From positions 1-64,000 of IMG/VR virus record IMGVR_UViG_3300010397_000042: a DNA stretch of 64,000 bases; one strand, given 5' to 3'. Made by a program: the position numbers and the translations under genes. Positions 32,238 to 40,810 of the stretch are shown piece by piece. Source of the DNA: a virus. Under the pieces are notes generated by a model. The model saw only the letters and a program-made list of their open reading frames with translations. It made no database searches and was not told where the DNA came from. Positions within the stretch are counted from its first letter, which is position 1. Each line of letters starts with the position of its first letter.

Positions 32238-34543
32238 CAGCTACGGCAAACACCGCTCAAAATACATTCGAAATTCTACAACAATGTGTCCAATACCTCG
32301 GAGTGGCCATCCTTCCGCTTTGGGGTCTGGACAAGGAAGGCAACTGCCTCTGTCCAAAGGGGAAGCAGTGTAAGGAATCGCGTAACGCAGGGAAACATCC
32401 GTACTCCAAGCTCTGTCCGAACGGCGTAAAGAACGCCACTCGCGATCTGTCGATCATCCGTCAATGGGTTCGACAAGCGCCCAACTGCAACTGGGGCATT
32501 CGCTGCGGCGAGCCCATTCCCGATGGGGGCTTTCTAGGTGTGTTCGACTGGGATCCTCGTAATGGGTCTGAGGCGAGTCTTGCTGAGATCCGATCGCGCG
32601 GCGACATTCTTCCCGAGACAGTCACTCAGGTCAGTGGCGGTGGCGGCGGCCACCGCTTGTATCGGTTCCCGAAGTCCCCAGCGAGTCGATCCATCGCTCC
32701 TGGGTTGGACTTCCAGGGTGCGGGTAAGTACATCGTTATCAGCCCAAGTAAGCACTATACAGGCGGTGTTTATCTCTGGGAGCTCGGACAAGGTCCTGGT
32801 GAGATCAAGGTAGCCGATGCTCCCGAGTGGCTGATTACTGGCACTGAAGAGGCTCAGGCGCGTCCAGCAGGCGATGGTGGTACCGCTCGAGAGACGGTTT
32901 TAGGCGAGGCGTTCGCGCTCGCCGGTAGGGCAGGCGCCATCATGCCGACGGGCGAGATGTTCGTCGACTGCCCTCATAGCCATTTGCATTCCGATAGCCG
33001 AGGCCGAGGTCAGGACGCGTCGTGTGTGATTCTACCCCCAGCGGGCGGGTCCCGCTTCGGTGGCTTCAAGTGTCAGCATGGCCATTGCGCGAACCTGAAA
33101 TGGCAAGACGTCATCAATAGCTTCACAAAGGAGATCCGTGAAGAGGCGTTCAAGAAGTATCCAAGGCTAGGTGCAGTTCCACCCCCTCCCGAAGGTGCAC
33201 CGGATCAACCCGAAGAGGAGCTACCCGAAGACGAGCTCCGCGAGATCAAAGAGCGACTCGCCTTCAAGAACACAACCAAGGGATCGAAGATCATCCAGGA
33301 CATCATCAACCTGGTGGTGATCCTGAAGTACGATCCCCGGTGGAAGGATGTTCTCAGGTTCGATGAGTTCTCGCAGGTTCTGAGGTTCACCAAAGAGCCC
33401 CCATGGCATCCCGACGACAAGAGCAAAGACCAGACGGACATCTGGACTGATGCCGACGTTACGCGTCTGGATCTCTGGCTTCGTCGAAACTGGGCCCTCG
33501 AGCTCCCGAACCAGAAGATCCACGAGTGCGTCTACATCGTGGGCCGCGGAAACAGCATCAATCCTCTGAAGGACTACCTCAACGGTTTGGTCTGGGATGG
33601 CCAGCCCAGGATCGATCGATGGCTCCCCACATACGCAGGCACCAAAGACACCGCCTACACCCAGAGTGCAGGGCGGAAATGGCTCATTTCGGCAGTGGCT
33701 CGAGCCTTGGATCCCGGCTGTAAGGTCGACCAGCTGATCATTCTCGAGGGTCCCCAAGGGAAAGGAAAGAGTACTTTACTAAGGACTATTACAACCGGCT
33801 CTCCAACGACGGGAGATGGGCCACATGCCGAGTGGTTCAGCGATACGCCCATCCCGATCGGGGAGAAGGATTCTTATGTTGCTCTAAAGGGTAAGTGGAT
33901 TATCGAGCTACCCGAGCTCGCGAGCTTGAAGAAGGCTGACCTCGATCGCGCCAAGGCATTCTTCTCGGCACCGGTGGACTCGTACCGACCTCCCTACGGT
34001 CGGGAGAACGTGTCGGTCCCTCGTACCGCGGTGTTTGCAGGCACGGTCAACCTAGGTGAGTACCTGAATGACGTCACGGGAGCTAGGCGCTTCGTTCCCG
34101 TCTTGTGCGGTGCAATCGACATCGAAACTCTGGCTGCAGACCGAGATCAGATCTGGGCTGAGGCGGTGCACGTCTATAAGGACTGGGTAGCGCAGGGTCG
34201 AAAACAGAGTAGGTGCCTCTGGTGGCCATCGATGGAAGAGATCCCCATGTATGAGGAAGAGCAGCTACGCCGACAGGTGGCAGGCACTCAGCATCCTTGG
34301 ACAGAAGCGATCGCGCTCTGGTTGATGACCGAGAAGGCCCAGACGATGCTCGAGAAGAACGGTTACCTCACGCTTAGGGAGATCGGCATGCATGCGATCA
34401 ATCTCAGCGACAAGGAATGCGATCACAACACGCTGACAGGAATCGGCGGAGTCATGTCAAGGGAGATGAAATGGACGAAGTTGCAAGTACCGAAGGGCGG
34501 AGCGAAAGCGTGGGGCTACAAACCCCCCACCGCAGGCTCCTAG
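32234..34543 (+). CDS. Primase-polymerase fused to VirE-family helicase
   Basis: A 769-residue replication protein. N-terminal archaeo-eukaryotic primase domain: FDWDPRNG acidic pair, SGGGGGHRLYRFP, and SPSKHYTGGVYLW. A Cys/His zinc segment follows (CPHSHLHSD...CQHGHC, near 255-290). The C-terminal VirE/D5-like ATPase has Walker A GPQGKGKSTLL and the LPELASLKKAD and GARRFVPV elements. It would prime and unwind at the fork with the family B polymerase. Confidence 0.88.
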   Translation: MTATANTAQNTFEILQQCVQYLGVAILPLWGLDKEGNCLCPKGKQCKESRNAGKHPYSKLCPNGVKNATRDLSIIRQWVRQAPNCNWGIRCGEPIPDGGFLGVFDWDPRNGSEASLAEIRSRGDILPETVTQVSGGGGGHRLYRFPKSPASRSIAPGLDFQGAGKYIVISPSKHYTGGVYLWELGQGPGEIKVADAPEWLITGTEEAQARPAGDGGTARETVLGEAFALAGRAGAIMPTGEMFVDCPHSHLHSDSRGRGQDASCVILPPAGGSRFGGFKCQHGHCANLKWQDVINSFTKEIREEAFKKYPRLGAVPPPPEGAPDQPEEELPEDELREIKERLAFKNTTKGSKIIQDIINLVVILKYDPRWKDVLRFDEFSQVLRFTKEPPWHPDDKSKDQTDIWTDADVTRLDLWLRRNWALELPNQKIHECVYIVGRGNSINPLKDYLNGLVWDGQPRIDRWLPTYAGTKDTAYTQSAGRKWLISAVARALDPGCKVDQLIILEGPQGKGKSTLLRTITTGSPTTGDGPHAEWFSDTPIPIGEKDSYVALKGKWIIELPELASLKKADLDRAKAFFSAPVDSYRPPYGRENVSVPRTAVFAGTVNLGEYLNDVTGARRFVPVLCGAIDIETLAADRDQIWAEAVHVYKDWVAQGRKQSRCLWWPSMEEIPMYEEEQLRRQVAGTQHPWTEAIALWLMTEKAQTMLEKNGYLTLREIGMHAINLSDKECDHNTLTGIGGVMSREMKWTKLQVPKGGAKAWGYKPPTAGS

Positions 34544-34728
34544 ACCTGCTAGCCGGCTGGGAACAGTATGTTGATTTTATTGGTAGCCCCAACGAAGCGA
34601 ACGCCATCGCGGAGCTCTATCAGCAGGCAGGTCGAAAGGAGAACATGACGAGGACGGAGATCTACTTGATGCTCACTGGTCCGATCGTCGACATCCTTTG
34701 GACAGGTAAGACTAATGGGGGCATCTAA
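34471..34728 (+). CDS. Hypothetical protein (85 aa)
   Basis: ATG at 34471 with GGGAGAT upstream, starting inside the primase gene. Helical. Unknown. Confidence 0.55.
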   Translation: MDEVASTEGRSESVGLQTPHRRLLDLLAGWEQYVDFIGSPNEANAIAELYQQAGRKENMTRTEIYLMLTGPIVDILWTGKTNGGI

Positions 34729-34858
34729 AGGTAGCAAACGAGAACGCCGAAACGAACTCGAAAAGAAAAAGGAAACGTGCTCCCGATGCCCTCCTCACGA
34801 CAACGAAAACCGCGGAAGAAGACCCCGTACCGATCGCCACAAGAACCACCGATCCTAA
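34715..34858 (+). CDS. Small conserved phage-type basic protein (47 aa)
   Basis: MGASKGSKRERRNE then CSRCPPHDNENRGRRPRTDRHK, a pattern I recognise from many phages, with a CxxC and a very basic tail. Overlaps the previous gene's end. Confidence 0.65.
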   Translation: MGASKGSKRERRNELEKKKETCSRCPPHDNENRGRRPRTDRHKNHRS

Positions 34859-34977
34859 CACCAGAGGAATGCGAGCGTCTCTTGCAGGAGGGTCTAGAGC
34901 TACGCAAAGCGCTGGAAGAGCGTCTAAACCGTATGACTCGACTCACTGCTGAGGACTGGCATTTCAGGTGTAAGTGA
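34786..34977 (+). CDS. Small helical protein (63 aa)
   Basis: Starts inside the previous gene; C-terminal half LTPEECERLLQEGLELRKALEE is a convincing helix. Ends 14 bp into a convergent minus-strand gene. Confidence 0.5.
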   Translation: MPSSRQRKPRKKTPYRSPQEPPILTPEECERLLQEGLELRKALEERLNRMTRLTAEDWHFRCK

Positions 34978-35185
34978 TCGGTTCCTTACAGAGAGCGCAA
35001 TGATCGTCGCGGTTCTGTTCGCATGGGACCGCTTCCTTGTCGGTCTCGCATGCTCGGTTCCAAAGTGACTCTGGTATGTGCTCGTCTTGCCAGCAGAAGG
35101 CTAATAAGCGCATACAATCGAGGCACCCAACGCCAAGCGTCTGGTCGCATACTTCAGTGATCAGACGTTCGTGTTTACAGCTCAT
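34964..35185 (-). CDS. Zinc-binding protein with three Cys pairs (73 aa)
   Basis: CKHE...CDQ...CLDC and CALCKEP: paired Cys/His suggests one or two small zinc ribbons. Last gene of the minus accessory operon, convergent with the replication block. Confidence 0.6.
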   Translation of the reverse strand: MSCKHERLITEVCDQTLGVGCLDCMRLLAFCWQDEHIPESLWNRACETDKEAVPCEQNRDDHCALCKEPITYT

Positions 35186-35469
35186 GGTGGAAACTCAACT
35201 CCTACGCAAAAAGCGCAAGCATCCTCGGTGGGGCAGTACCAGAAATCGCCTAGTTTGCGATTGCAGAGCCTGCACGTGAACTTCAGCTCGCAATAAGGGG
35301 CGATGCTAGCGGATGCCTCAAGGGCATCTAACGCGTCTACTTCTTCCTGGTCTGTTTCCGAGTCGATCTGTTCCTCTGCGATAGCTTCCCCCTCACGTTT
35401 CACGAGAGCACGGGCGCTCTTGATTCGCGGTTCCGTGTCAAAACTTCGTTTGCTGCCGTAAGGTCTCAC
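35182..35469 (-). CDS. Hypothetical protein with C-terminal zinc ribbon (95 aa)
   Basis: GTG start; acidic middle, then CRLCNRKLGDFWYCPTEDACAFC, a four-Cys ribbon. Coupled to the next gene. Confidence 0.6.
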   Translation of the reverse strand: MRPYGSKRSFDTEPRIKSARALVKREGEAIAEEQIDSETDQEEVDALDALEASASIAPYCELKFTCRLCNRKLGDFWYCPTEDACAFCVGVEFPP

Positions 35470-35482
35470 GAGAGCTACGCCT

Positions 35483-35692
35483 TTATTCTCCGTGGGTCGA
35501 ATCGAGCGGCCGTTGCCACCAACTCGCTTCGCAGTTCCGACACGTGCGGGCCATCAGGTCGAGATCTGATCGGTAGATGTACCTCACGCTATCTCCACCG
35601 CACTTCGGACAGGTGCACTCCTTTACGAAGGGTGGGTACTTGGGAGGAGGTTGGTCTGCTGGCTTTGCGTTCTGTCTAAAAGGATTCCACAT
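35483..35692 (-). CDS. Small zinc-ribbon protein (69 aa)
   Basis: Pro-rich N-terminus, then CTCPKCGG...CRNCEASW, a classic two-knuckle ribbon. A GCGCAGCTATG leader resembles that of the next gene upstream. Confidence 0.65.
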   Translation of the reverse strand: MWNPFRQNAKPADQPPPKYPPFVKECTCPKCGGDSVRYIYRSDLDLMARTCRNCEASWWQRPLDSTHGE

Positions 35693-35702
35693 AGCTGCGC
35701 CC

Positions 35703-35921
35703 TTATCCTCCGTCGCTCAGTGCTCTGATGGCACACTCGACATCGCAGACGGATCGGATCAACTCACGAGTCGCCAAGTCGAGATCGATGTCCTCGTATG
35801 TTCGCTGAGATTCAGCGTGCACGAGCGAGTGCGCACCGCGGAGCAGTGTGCAAGCCTGCTTTGCCAGTTCAACGGCCGCATCGATATTCGTCTTCGCGTT
35901 CTTCTCGATACTGTTCAACAT
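35703..35921 (-). CDS. Helical protein (72 aa)
   Basis: ATG at 35921 chosen for AGGAGG 8 bp upstream. Mostly alpha. Unknown. Confidence 0.6.
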   Translation of the reverse strand: MLNSIEKNAKTNIDAAVELAKQACTLLRGAHSLVHAESQRTYEDIDLDLATRELIRSVCDVECAIRALSDGG

Positions 35922-35932
35922 AGCTGCGCCTC

Positions 35933-36109
35933 CTAACTCCGTCGCTCCTGGTAACCCAACCGCCCGTCTTCCACACCAGCCTCGTAAGCCTCGCGAAGCT
36001 TGGCCTCGACGTGCTGGCGGTACTTCTCGATACGGGAGGGCCACTGACACCCGCTCGGTACTCCGGGGTGACATCCGACGAGCCATCTTGATTCTAATCT
36101 GAAGTCCAT
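35933..36109 (-). CDS. Small hypothetical protein (58 aa)
   Basis: MDFRLESRWLVGCHPGVPSG then YRQHVEAKLREAYEAG, good codon bias. The AYEAG helix motif also occurs at 36858-37085. Confidence 0.55.
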   Translation of the reverse strand: MDFRLESRWLVGCHPGVPSGCQWPSRIEKYRQHVEAKLREAYEAGVEDGRLGYQERRS

Positions 36110-36134
36110 GATCTTCCTTCTCTCAGCTACGCTC

Positions 36135-36329
36135 CTAACATCCGTGACTTTTCACCCAACGAACGATCGCGGCATTCGAGACGGTCCACCATCGCCGCTT
36201 CTTTTCCGGATCGAAGAATTCGGTCACAAGACGAACCACTCCCGTCTTGGTTGAGCAGCAGTACAGAGGCGCTCCCAAGGTCTTGGGGTAATGCTTTTGC
36301 TCGCACTTCTTACACTGGACTTCCAACAT
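36135..36329 (-). CDS. Small zinc-ribbon protein (64 aa)
   Basis: CKKCEQKHYPKTLGAPLYCC at the N-terminus. Start at 36329 or five codons earlier at 36344; unknown function. Confidence 0.6.
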   Translation of the reverse strand: MLEVQCKKCEQKHYPKTLGAPLYCCSTKTGVVRLVTEFFDPEKKRRWWTVSNAAIVRWVKSHGC

Positions 36330-36371
36330 CCTGACTTCCCTCATCGCACCTACGGAGTGGCGCTCCGTGGG

Positions 36372-36638
36372 TTATCGACAACCCTGACAACCCCGCGGTG
36401 TTGTGCACTCGGATGACGGATGTGTAAAATCGAGTGGTTTTGGTGTGACTGCGTCTCTACGGCGATCCAGTGCTTCATGAAATGCGGCGTTCTTCGCTGC
36501 CTCGATCAGAAGCGCTAGCGCTGATTCGCAAGCCGTTTTCAGGTAGACCTGAGAACATCGTTCGGCTTGTCCTGCCATTTTAGAGATGGTGTCGGACAGT
36601 TCGAGAATCTCGTCGGTTGTTATTTTTTGTTGTTTCAT
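36372..36638 (-). CDS. Helical protein (88 aa)
   Basis: MKQQKITTDEILEL then a helical bundle and a C-terminal C...CQGC. Start weakly supported. Unknown. Confidence 0.55.
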   Translation of the reverse strand: MKQQKITTDEILELSDTISKMAGQAERCSQVYLKTACESALALLIEAAKNAAFHEALDRRRDAVTPKPLDFTHPSSECTTPRGCQGCR

Positions 36639-36640
36639 GT

Positions 36641-36868
36641 TCAAATCCAGATCGCAAACCACTTACAGCTGATTACTAGGTAGACTCGAGATAGCTCGCC
36701 CCATTCAACGTAACCCCAGCTGATAGGACCCAGGCTTCCGCAGGAGCCTCGAAGGACGCAGCAATCTACCGGTACGTAAACGAACGGCTTTCCCTTCTCG
36801 TAGTCGAGATCGGTGTGGACCTGCCGGTAGGGAGGTCCCGCGATCGATGTTCCGCGACTACCGCTCAT
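36641..36868 (-). CDS. Hypothetical protein (75 aa)
   Basis: ATG at 36868 lies inside the end of the upstream gene. Beta-rich (FVYVPVDCCVLRG, WGELSRVYLVIS). Unknown. Confidence 0.55.
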   Translation of the reverse strand: MSGSRGTSIAGPPYRQVHTDLDYEKGKPFVYVPVDCCVLRGSCGSLGPISWGYVEWGELSRVYLVISCKWFAIWI

Positions 36869-37085
36869 GACCGCGTGCTCCGAGCAGATATCGAATTTCC
36901 TCGGATCGGGCTTTCTTGCCAGCCTCGTAGGCTCGCGCGAGCATGCGGAGGATGGTTTCATGCTCGAAAAGCCGGGTAGGGTGAAGGTGAACTCCGGGAG
37001 AACAACCGTGATATCCAAGTCCGGGACCCCGAAATTCGTACTCTGTACCGATCGCGGTTTCATGTTCTTTTGCTGAATACGTCAT
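36858..37085 (-). CDS. Hypothetical protein (75 aa)
   Basis: His-rich middle and C-terminal helix with AYEAGKKARSEEIR. Coupled start (ATG overlapping the upstream TGA). Confidence 0.6.
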   Translation of the reverse strand: MTYSAKEHETAIGTEYEFRGPGLGYHGCSPGVHLHPTRLFEHETILRMLARAYEAGKKARSEEIRYLLGARGHER

Positions 37086-37279
37086 AGATAGCTCTTGAGC
37101 CAACCCACGGTGTTTTTCCAACGATACATCTCAGTCATGTCTTCGTGATTGTCGTCTTCCTCAAACAACTTCTTCGAATCGCGATAATACTTAGAAGCAT
37201 CCGCGATTAGTAATTTGAGAAACGCCTGCTCTGCAGGTATCGCCTTGTAGCGAATTGCGCGTCGGGACTCATTTTTCAT
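37082..37279 (-). CDS. Small charged helical protein (65 aa)
   Basis: Basic N-terminus and acidic centre; coupled. Unknown. Confidence 0.6.
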   Translation of the reverse strand: MKNESRRAIRYKAIPAEQAFLKLLIADASKYYRDSKKLFEEDDNHEDMTEMYRWKNTVGWLKSYL

Positions 37280-37323
37280 GCTGCTTCACCCATGGGACTA
37301 GATGTCGTGTTTTTGGAGCATGG

Positions 37324-37698
37324 TCATCCGCGCCACCCAGGTCTAATCGTGATCGAAACGTGGTTTGGTGCATAATTGTTGAGCAGTTTGAACATGTCGT
37401 TTCGGCCAACCGGATTCATCGTGTGAAGGATGATCTCCTCTGGCCACACATCGTTTTCGACCATCCAAAGCGCGACGTCGTAACCGGTAGGCTCTTTCAG
37501 CATCGGTCGAATGTCTTCGTATCCGTAGAGGTCAACATGGTCGAATAGGGCTTGATCGTAATGCTCCTCGGCTAGGTCGTGATCGAGTGAGATCGCTTCC
37601 ACGTCGCCGATTCTGAGTTGCTCGATCGCGCCAGCAGCGGTGTAAACACGCTCCCAACCGAACGGAGCCGGTCGGACATCATCCAAGTAGACTTTCAT
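37324..37698 (-). CDS. cREC-type receiver-fold protein
   Basis: A 124-residue protein: N-terminal YLDDVRPAPFGWE, central AISLDHDLAEE, and HTMNPVGRNDM match the phage and bacterial family described as cyclic-phosphate-processing receiver (cREC) domains, which computational work links to RNA-end repair. Metal-binding acidic residues D6/D7 and the DHD are present. Coupled to the downstream genes. Confidence 0.7.
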   Translation of the reverse strand: MKVYLDDVRPAPFGWERVYTAAGAIEQLRIGDVEAISLDHDLAEEHYDQALFDHVDLYGYEDIRPMLKEPTGYDVALWMVENDVWPEEIILHTMNPVGRNDMFKLLNNYAPNHVSITIRPGWRG

Positions 37699-37904
37699 GA
37701 TTCGAGGGGCACCAAGCGAGAATAGGCGCCGAGAATTATTGGGTCGTGCTCACCGCCATTTTTGGCGTCGTACTTCAGGTGATCGTCACCCTCGCAGTGT
37801 ACAAATCCTTTGGACACCTTGGCGATCGTGACGATCGAAGCCGTCTCGATGCCGGCGATCGAGAACAACTTCACAACCTTCTGACCCTTCTTGAACTTCT
37901 TCAT
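37695..37904 (-). CDS. Small SH3-like hypothetical protein (69 aa)
   Basis: ATG at 37904. KKGQKVVKL...IVTIAKVSKGFVHC, an SH3-barrel pattern. Coupled to the glycosyltransferase upstream. Confidence 0.6.
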   Translation of the reverse strand: MKKFKKGQKVVKLFSIAGIETASIVTIAKVSKGFVHCEGDDHLKYDAKNGGEHDPIILGAYSRLVPLES

Positions 37905-38998
37905 GCTGCCCAACCTTCTCCCCATAGGGTTTCAATCTGACCAAACCACTCCGCGTACATCGGTCTAACCGCATCTAGGCTGAAGTTCCGATTTGCGTAA
38001 TCGGCAATTCGTTGCCTATCCAAGCCCATCGCCTCAATCACGGCTTGGCATCCTTGTTGTAGGGTCCGGAAGCGACGTCCAACCTGATGATTGATCGTTT
38101 CCGTAAACGCACCCCAATCGCTGGCGACCACGGGGCAACCCGCCATCATCGCTTCGATGGCGACACCGCCGAATGGCTCGACATACAAGGTCGGCATGAG
38201 AACGCACGCGGCATTGCGTAGGAGCTGAGCTCGCTCGTGCTTGCTCGTAATCTCCCCCAGGTAGCGCACGTTGCCCTCAATGGTGCAACCGTCGCCCTGG
38301 ATCGGTCCAAGGGCCTTCTGAGAGCCCCCAGGCCCGGCAATGAGTAGTTTCATTCCCAAGCGGGCAGCGATCTGACCTGCGATGTGAGGTCCCTTCCGAA
38401 CGGTTACCCTGCCCAGGTAGAGTAGGTAGGAGTCAGGGTTATCGTTGACCGGTAGGAAATCTGCAGGGTCGAAGTAGTTGGGAATCACCTGATCGTAGGC
38501 ACGACCGTTTCGCCACTTGTTCAGACCGTAGACGTGGTGCATCCACGAATAGCTCTCAAAGGCGCATGCGTTGGTGTAGATCCCCTCGTAACCGACACCC
38601 CACTCGACGGGATAGAGCAACGGAACGGCATCCGAGATCGGTTTCTGCGCGTTACCCCCAATAATAAGGAGGAGATCACGAGTCTGAGCTCGTGCTTGCA
38701 ACGCCGGGATCGCGCGAGACGCGAACAGCTGCCAGTAAGACATGTTCGAATCCCATACGAGCGGTGTCGAAACGGTGTTGAATCCGGGACCGAAGTGGAA
38801 GGTTCGTTCGCCTTCCGAGATGCACTCCACATGCTCCGCGTAACCCGAGGTACCGGAAACGTCAGCGCCCGCATAAAGGATAATGGGATAGGAGTTACCC
38901 ATCATCTTGCAGAATTTCGCCACTTTCTGGGTGTATGCGCAGCTTAGGAAGCTTTCTGCAACCTGGGTATGCGGGAGAGCCAATAAGTGAAGTTTCAT
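37901..38998 (-). CDS. GT4-like glycosyltransferase
   Basis: A 365-residue GT-B fold enzyme: LYLGRVTVRKGPH in the middle, and EPFGGVAIEAMMAGCPVVASD, the GT4 nucleotide-sugar-binding EX7E motif. Could modify phage DNA bases or host or virion surface glycans. Preceded by a phage promoter whose -10 ends 5 bp before the ATG. Confidence 0.85.
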   Translation of the reverse strand: MKLHLLALPHTQVAESFLSCAYTQKVAKFCKMMGNSYPIILYAGADVSGTSGYAEHVECISEGERTFHFGPGFNTVSTPLVWDSNMSYWQLFASRAIPALQARAQTRDLLLIIGGNAQKPISDAVPLLYPVEWGVGYEGIYTNACAFESYSWMHHVYGLNKWRNGRAYDQVIPNYFDPADFLPVNDNPDSYLLYLGRVTVRKGPHIAGQIAARLGMKLLIAGPGGSQKALGPIQGDGCTIEGNVRYLGEITSKHERAQLLRNAACVLMPTLYVEPFGGVAIEAMMAGCPVVASDWGAFTETINHQVGRRFRTLQQGCQAVIEAMGLDRQRIADYANRNFSLDAVRPMYAEWFGQIETLWGEGWAA

Positions 38999-39003
38999 GA
39001 CGT

Positions 39004-39032
39004 ACTATAGCACGTTATTCAGAGTGTGTCAA
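39004..39032 (-). promoter_or_regulatory. Phage promoter, leaderless type
   Basis: -35 TTGACA in TTGACACACTCTGAA, 17 bp, -10 TATAGT; 5 bp to the ATG. The -35 overlaps the TGA of the 58-aa gene upstream. Confidence 0.88.
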
Positions 39033-39205
39033 GCCGCGGCACGAAGTTTTGAGATTTCGTTCAGTTGCTTGTGGGCTAGGTCGCGGTAACGGCGCGATGC
39101 CGTTCCGTTGTTCTTGCCTTGATGGTAGGAGTGTTTTGATCCGCTGTACCAAAGGTGCAGTCGGATCGCTTCGCGGTATTGTTCGATGTAGTATGTTTCG
39201 GTCAT
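39029..39205 (-). CDS. Small hypothetical protein (58 aa)
   Basis: MTETYYIEQYREAIRLHLWY, then a basic helical part. ATG overlaps the upstream TGA. Unknown. Confidence 0.6.
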   Translation of the reverse strand: MTETYYIEQYREAIRLHLWYSGSKHSYHQGKNNGTASRRYRDLAHKQLNEISKLRAAA

Positions 39206-39663
39206 TGTTCTAATAGGTACTGTAATGCGAGTCTTATCGGTTCGGGCATGTCTGGAAACTGTTCGCTGTTTACGAGCTGTAAGATCTGACGGTCCGGGAT
39301 GGTTTGCTTGATGCGTTTCAGGGTAGATGCGTTTGCTTTCGCGGCGTGCTCAGGCTTGCCGCCGTCTCTGAGCTCGCGTTGTATGGCCTCCCCTAGGATG
39401 AGTAGGGGGCGCACGTTCTTAGCGAGCGGTCTAGGCACGTCTGGGTTGTCCAGAGGGTTGTCTAGACCTTCAGTGTTACAGAATATTTCGAGTTTTTCGA
39501 GAGCATCATCGGGAAAGGATGCATGTCCGCGAATGGCCTTGGTGAATCCGGAAGTAGGAACGTTCGTCTCAGTCATCATGTCTAGGATCTCAGCTAATCC
39601 CTTAGCGGATCCAGCTGCACGGATAACCGGTAACCACGCGGGATGAACCCCAAGCTTTCTCAT
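39202..39663 (-). CDS. Hypothetical protein (153 aa)
   Basis: All-helical in appearance; no recognised motif. Coupled. Confidence 0.6.
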   Translation of the reverse strand: MRKLGVHPAWLPVIRAAGSAKGLAEILDMMTETNVPTSGFTKAIRGHASFPDDALEKLEIFCNTEGLDNPLDNPDVPRPLAKNVRPLLILGEAIQRELRDGGKPEHAAKANASTLKRIKQTIPDRQILQLVNSEQFPDMPEPIRLALQYLLEQ

Positions 39664-39713
39664 TTGGATCGGAGTATAGCAATCGCGATGCCGATCAGCA
39701 AAGCGAGGGTCAT
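39660..39713 (-). CDS. 17-residue hydrophobic micro-ORF
   Basis: AAAGGAG site, product MTLALLIGIAIAILRSK, coupled to the next gene by ATGA. Possibly a membrane micropeptide. Confidence 0.4.
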   Translation of the reverse strand: MTLALLIGIAIAILRSK

Positions 39714-39907
39714 AGCAGCGTCTCCTTTGGTTGTTTCCGTCCCCCTCCGTACACCCAAGTGAACGACCAGAAACGGGTTGGGGTTTCGATGGCGATCGAG
39801 CGTGTATCGAGCAATCCTGCTTCGCCTGGCCAGTAGGATAGGAACGTACTACCTAGGCCGATCCAATAGTATGGTGATCCATGTTTCTCTCCTCGTCCCC
39901 AGTTCAT
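39710..39907 (-). CDS. Small hypothetical protein (65 aa)
   Basis: Trp/Gly-rich, beta-like. Coupled by ATGA on both sides. Unknown. Confidence 0.55.
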   Translation of the reverse strand: MNWGRGEKHGSPYYWIGLGSTFLSYWPGEAGLLDTRSIAIETPTRFWSFTWVYGGGRKQPKETLL

Positions 39908-40191
39908 GCGATGGGCCTCCCTTCATCGTCGAACAACTCAGGGATCGGGAGCATGTCGACTAACTCACCTAATACCGTTTCGATTATTTCTCGGGCGCCT
40001 AAGGGCGGGTTATGGTGCCACTGGATCGACTCGACCAGACGTCGCCTAGCCTGTTCCGGGTTGAGTCCGTCGAGTAGCGTTCCCTTCCCGTCAACCGAGG
40101 CGAGAGTGTAGTAACAACCCCCTAGTTGATCGTTGGCTTCTACCTCAGCGGTGCCCCACGCGTTGATGGTAACTCGGATACTAAATGCCAT
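39904..40191 (-). CDS. Hypothetical protein (95 aa)
   Basis: Mixed alpha/beta, coupled, no motif. Confidence 0.6.
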   Translation of the reverse strand: MAFSIRVTINAWGTAEVEANDQLGGCYYTLASVDGKGTLLDGLNPEQARRRLVESIQWHHNPPLGAREIIETVLGELVDMLPIPELFDDEGRPIA

Positions 40192-40496
40192 TATTGTCCC
40201 CTATGTCGTTTGAACCATTCACAATAGTCGTTTAGTGACATCGAACTGTAATAACTCGGTATGTGCAGCTCGACCGCGATCACGCAATCGTGATAATTCC
40301 AGTTGACGGCGCACATTTCGAGCTCATAGGTGAACGAGCGTTCGAATCCGAGAGGTCCGTCCGGTTTCTCGAATCGGAATACGATCCGGTCCCCTTCGCG
40401 TGGCACGTGATCGACCAAATAATCACGTACCTTGTAGTTGAGATCCCGGACGTCGAGTTTCGCCTCGTCTAGGTTGGTGTGGAATGTGAGCTTCAT
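40191..40496 (-). CDS. Hypothetical protein (101 aa)
   Basis: DLNYKVRDYLVDHVPREGDRIVF...SFTYELEMCAVN, beta-rich. Unknown. Confidence 0.6.
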   Translation of the reverse strand: MKLTFHTNLDEAKLDVRDLNYKVRDYLVDHVPREGDRIVFRFEKPDGPLGFERSFTYELEMCAVNWNYHDCVIAVELHIPSYYSSMSLNDYCEWFKRHRGQ

Positions 40497-40810
40497 TACT
40501 TGCGCATCTCCTTACTCCAGCTACAGGAATCGAGCGCATAGCTCGCGGCCATGCGTGCACGTTGGCAGGCAGCACGGTGCATTGGTCCGCCGTGGAAGAT
40601 GGCTAGATCGTCTGCCGATACGCTTACGCATATGCAAACTTCGGTAGAGGTGCTAATCATTTCCACGTAGGCCGCAGGCACTGCAATTAGAACCGCATCA
40701 CGGATCTCTTGTGCGGATCTCTCGGCTAGGGCGCGATCGGCGACCGTACACAATCCGTAGATCCGAACTAAACAACCGTAACGATCACGCGTCCAGGAAC
40801 AGCCTTTCAT
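40496..40810 (-). CDS. Hypothetical protein with Cys (104 aa)
   Basis: Helical with five Cys, coupled start, downstream of an interrupted gene. Unknown. Confidence 0.55.
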   Translation of the reverse strand: MKGCSWTRDRYGCLVRIYGLCTVADRALAERSAQEIRDAVLIAVPAAYVEMISTSTEVCICVSVSADDLAIFHGGPMHRAACQRARMAASYALDSCSWSKEMRK

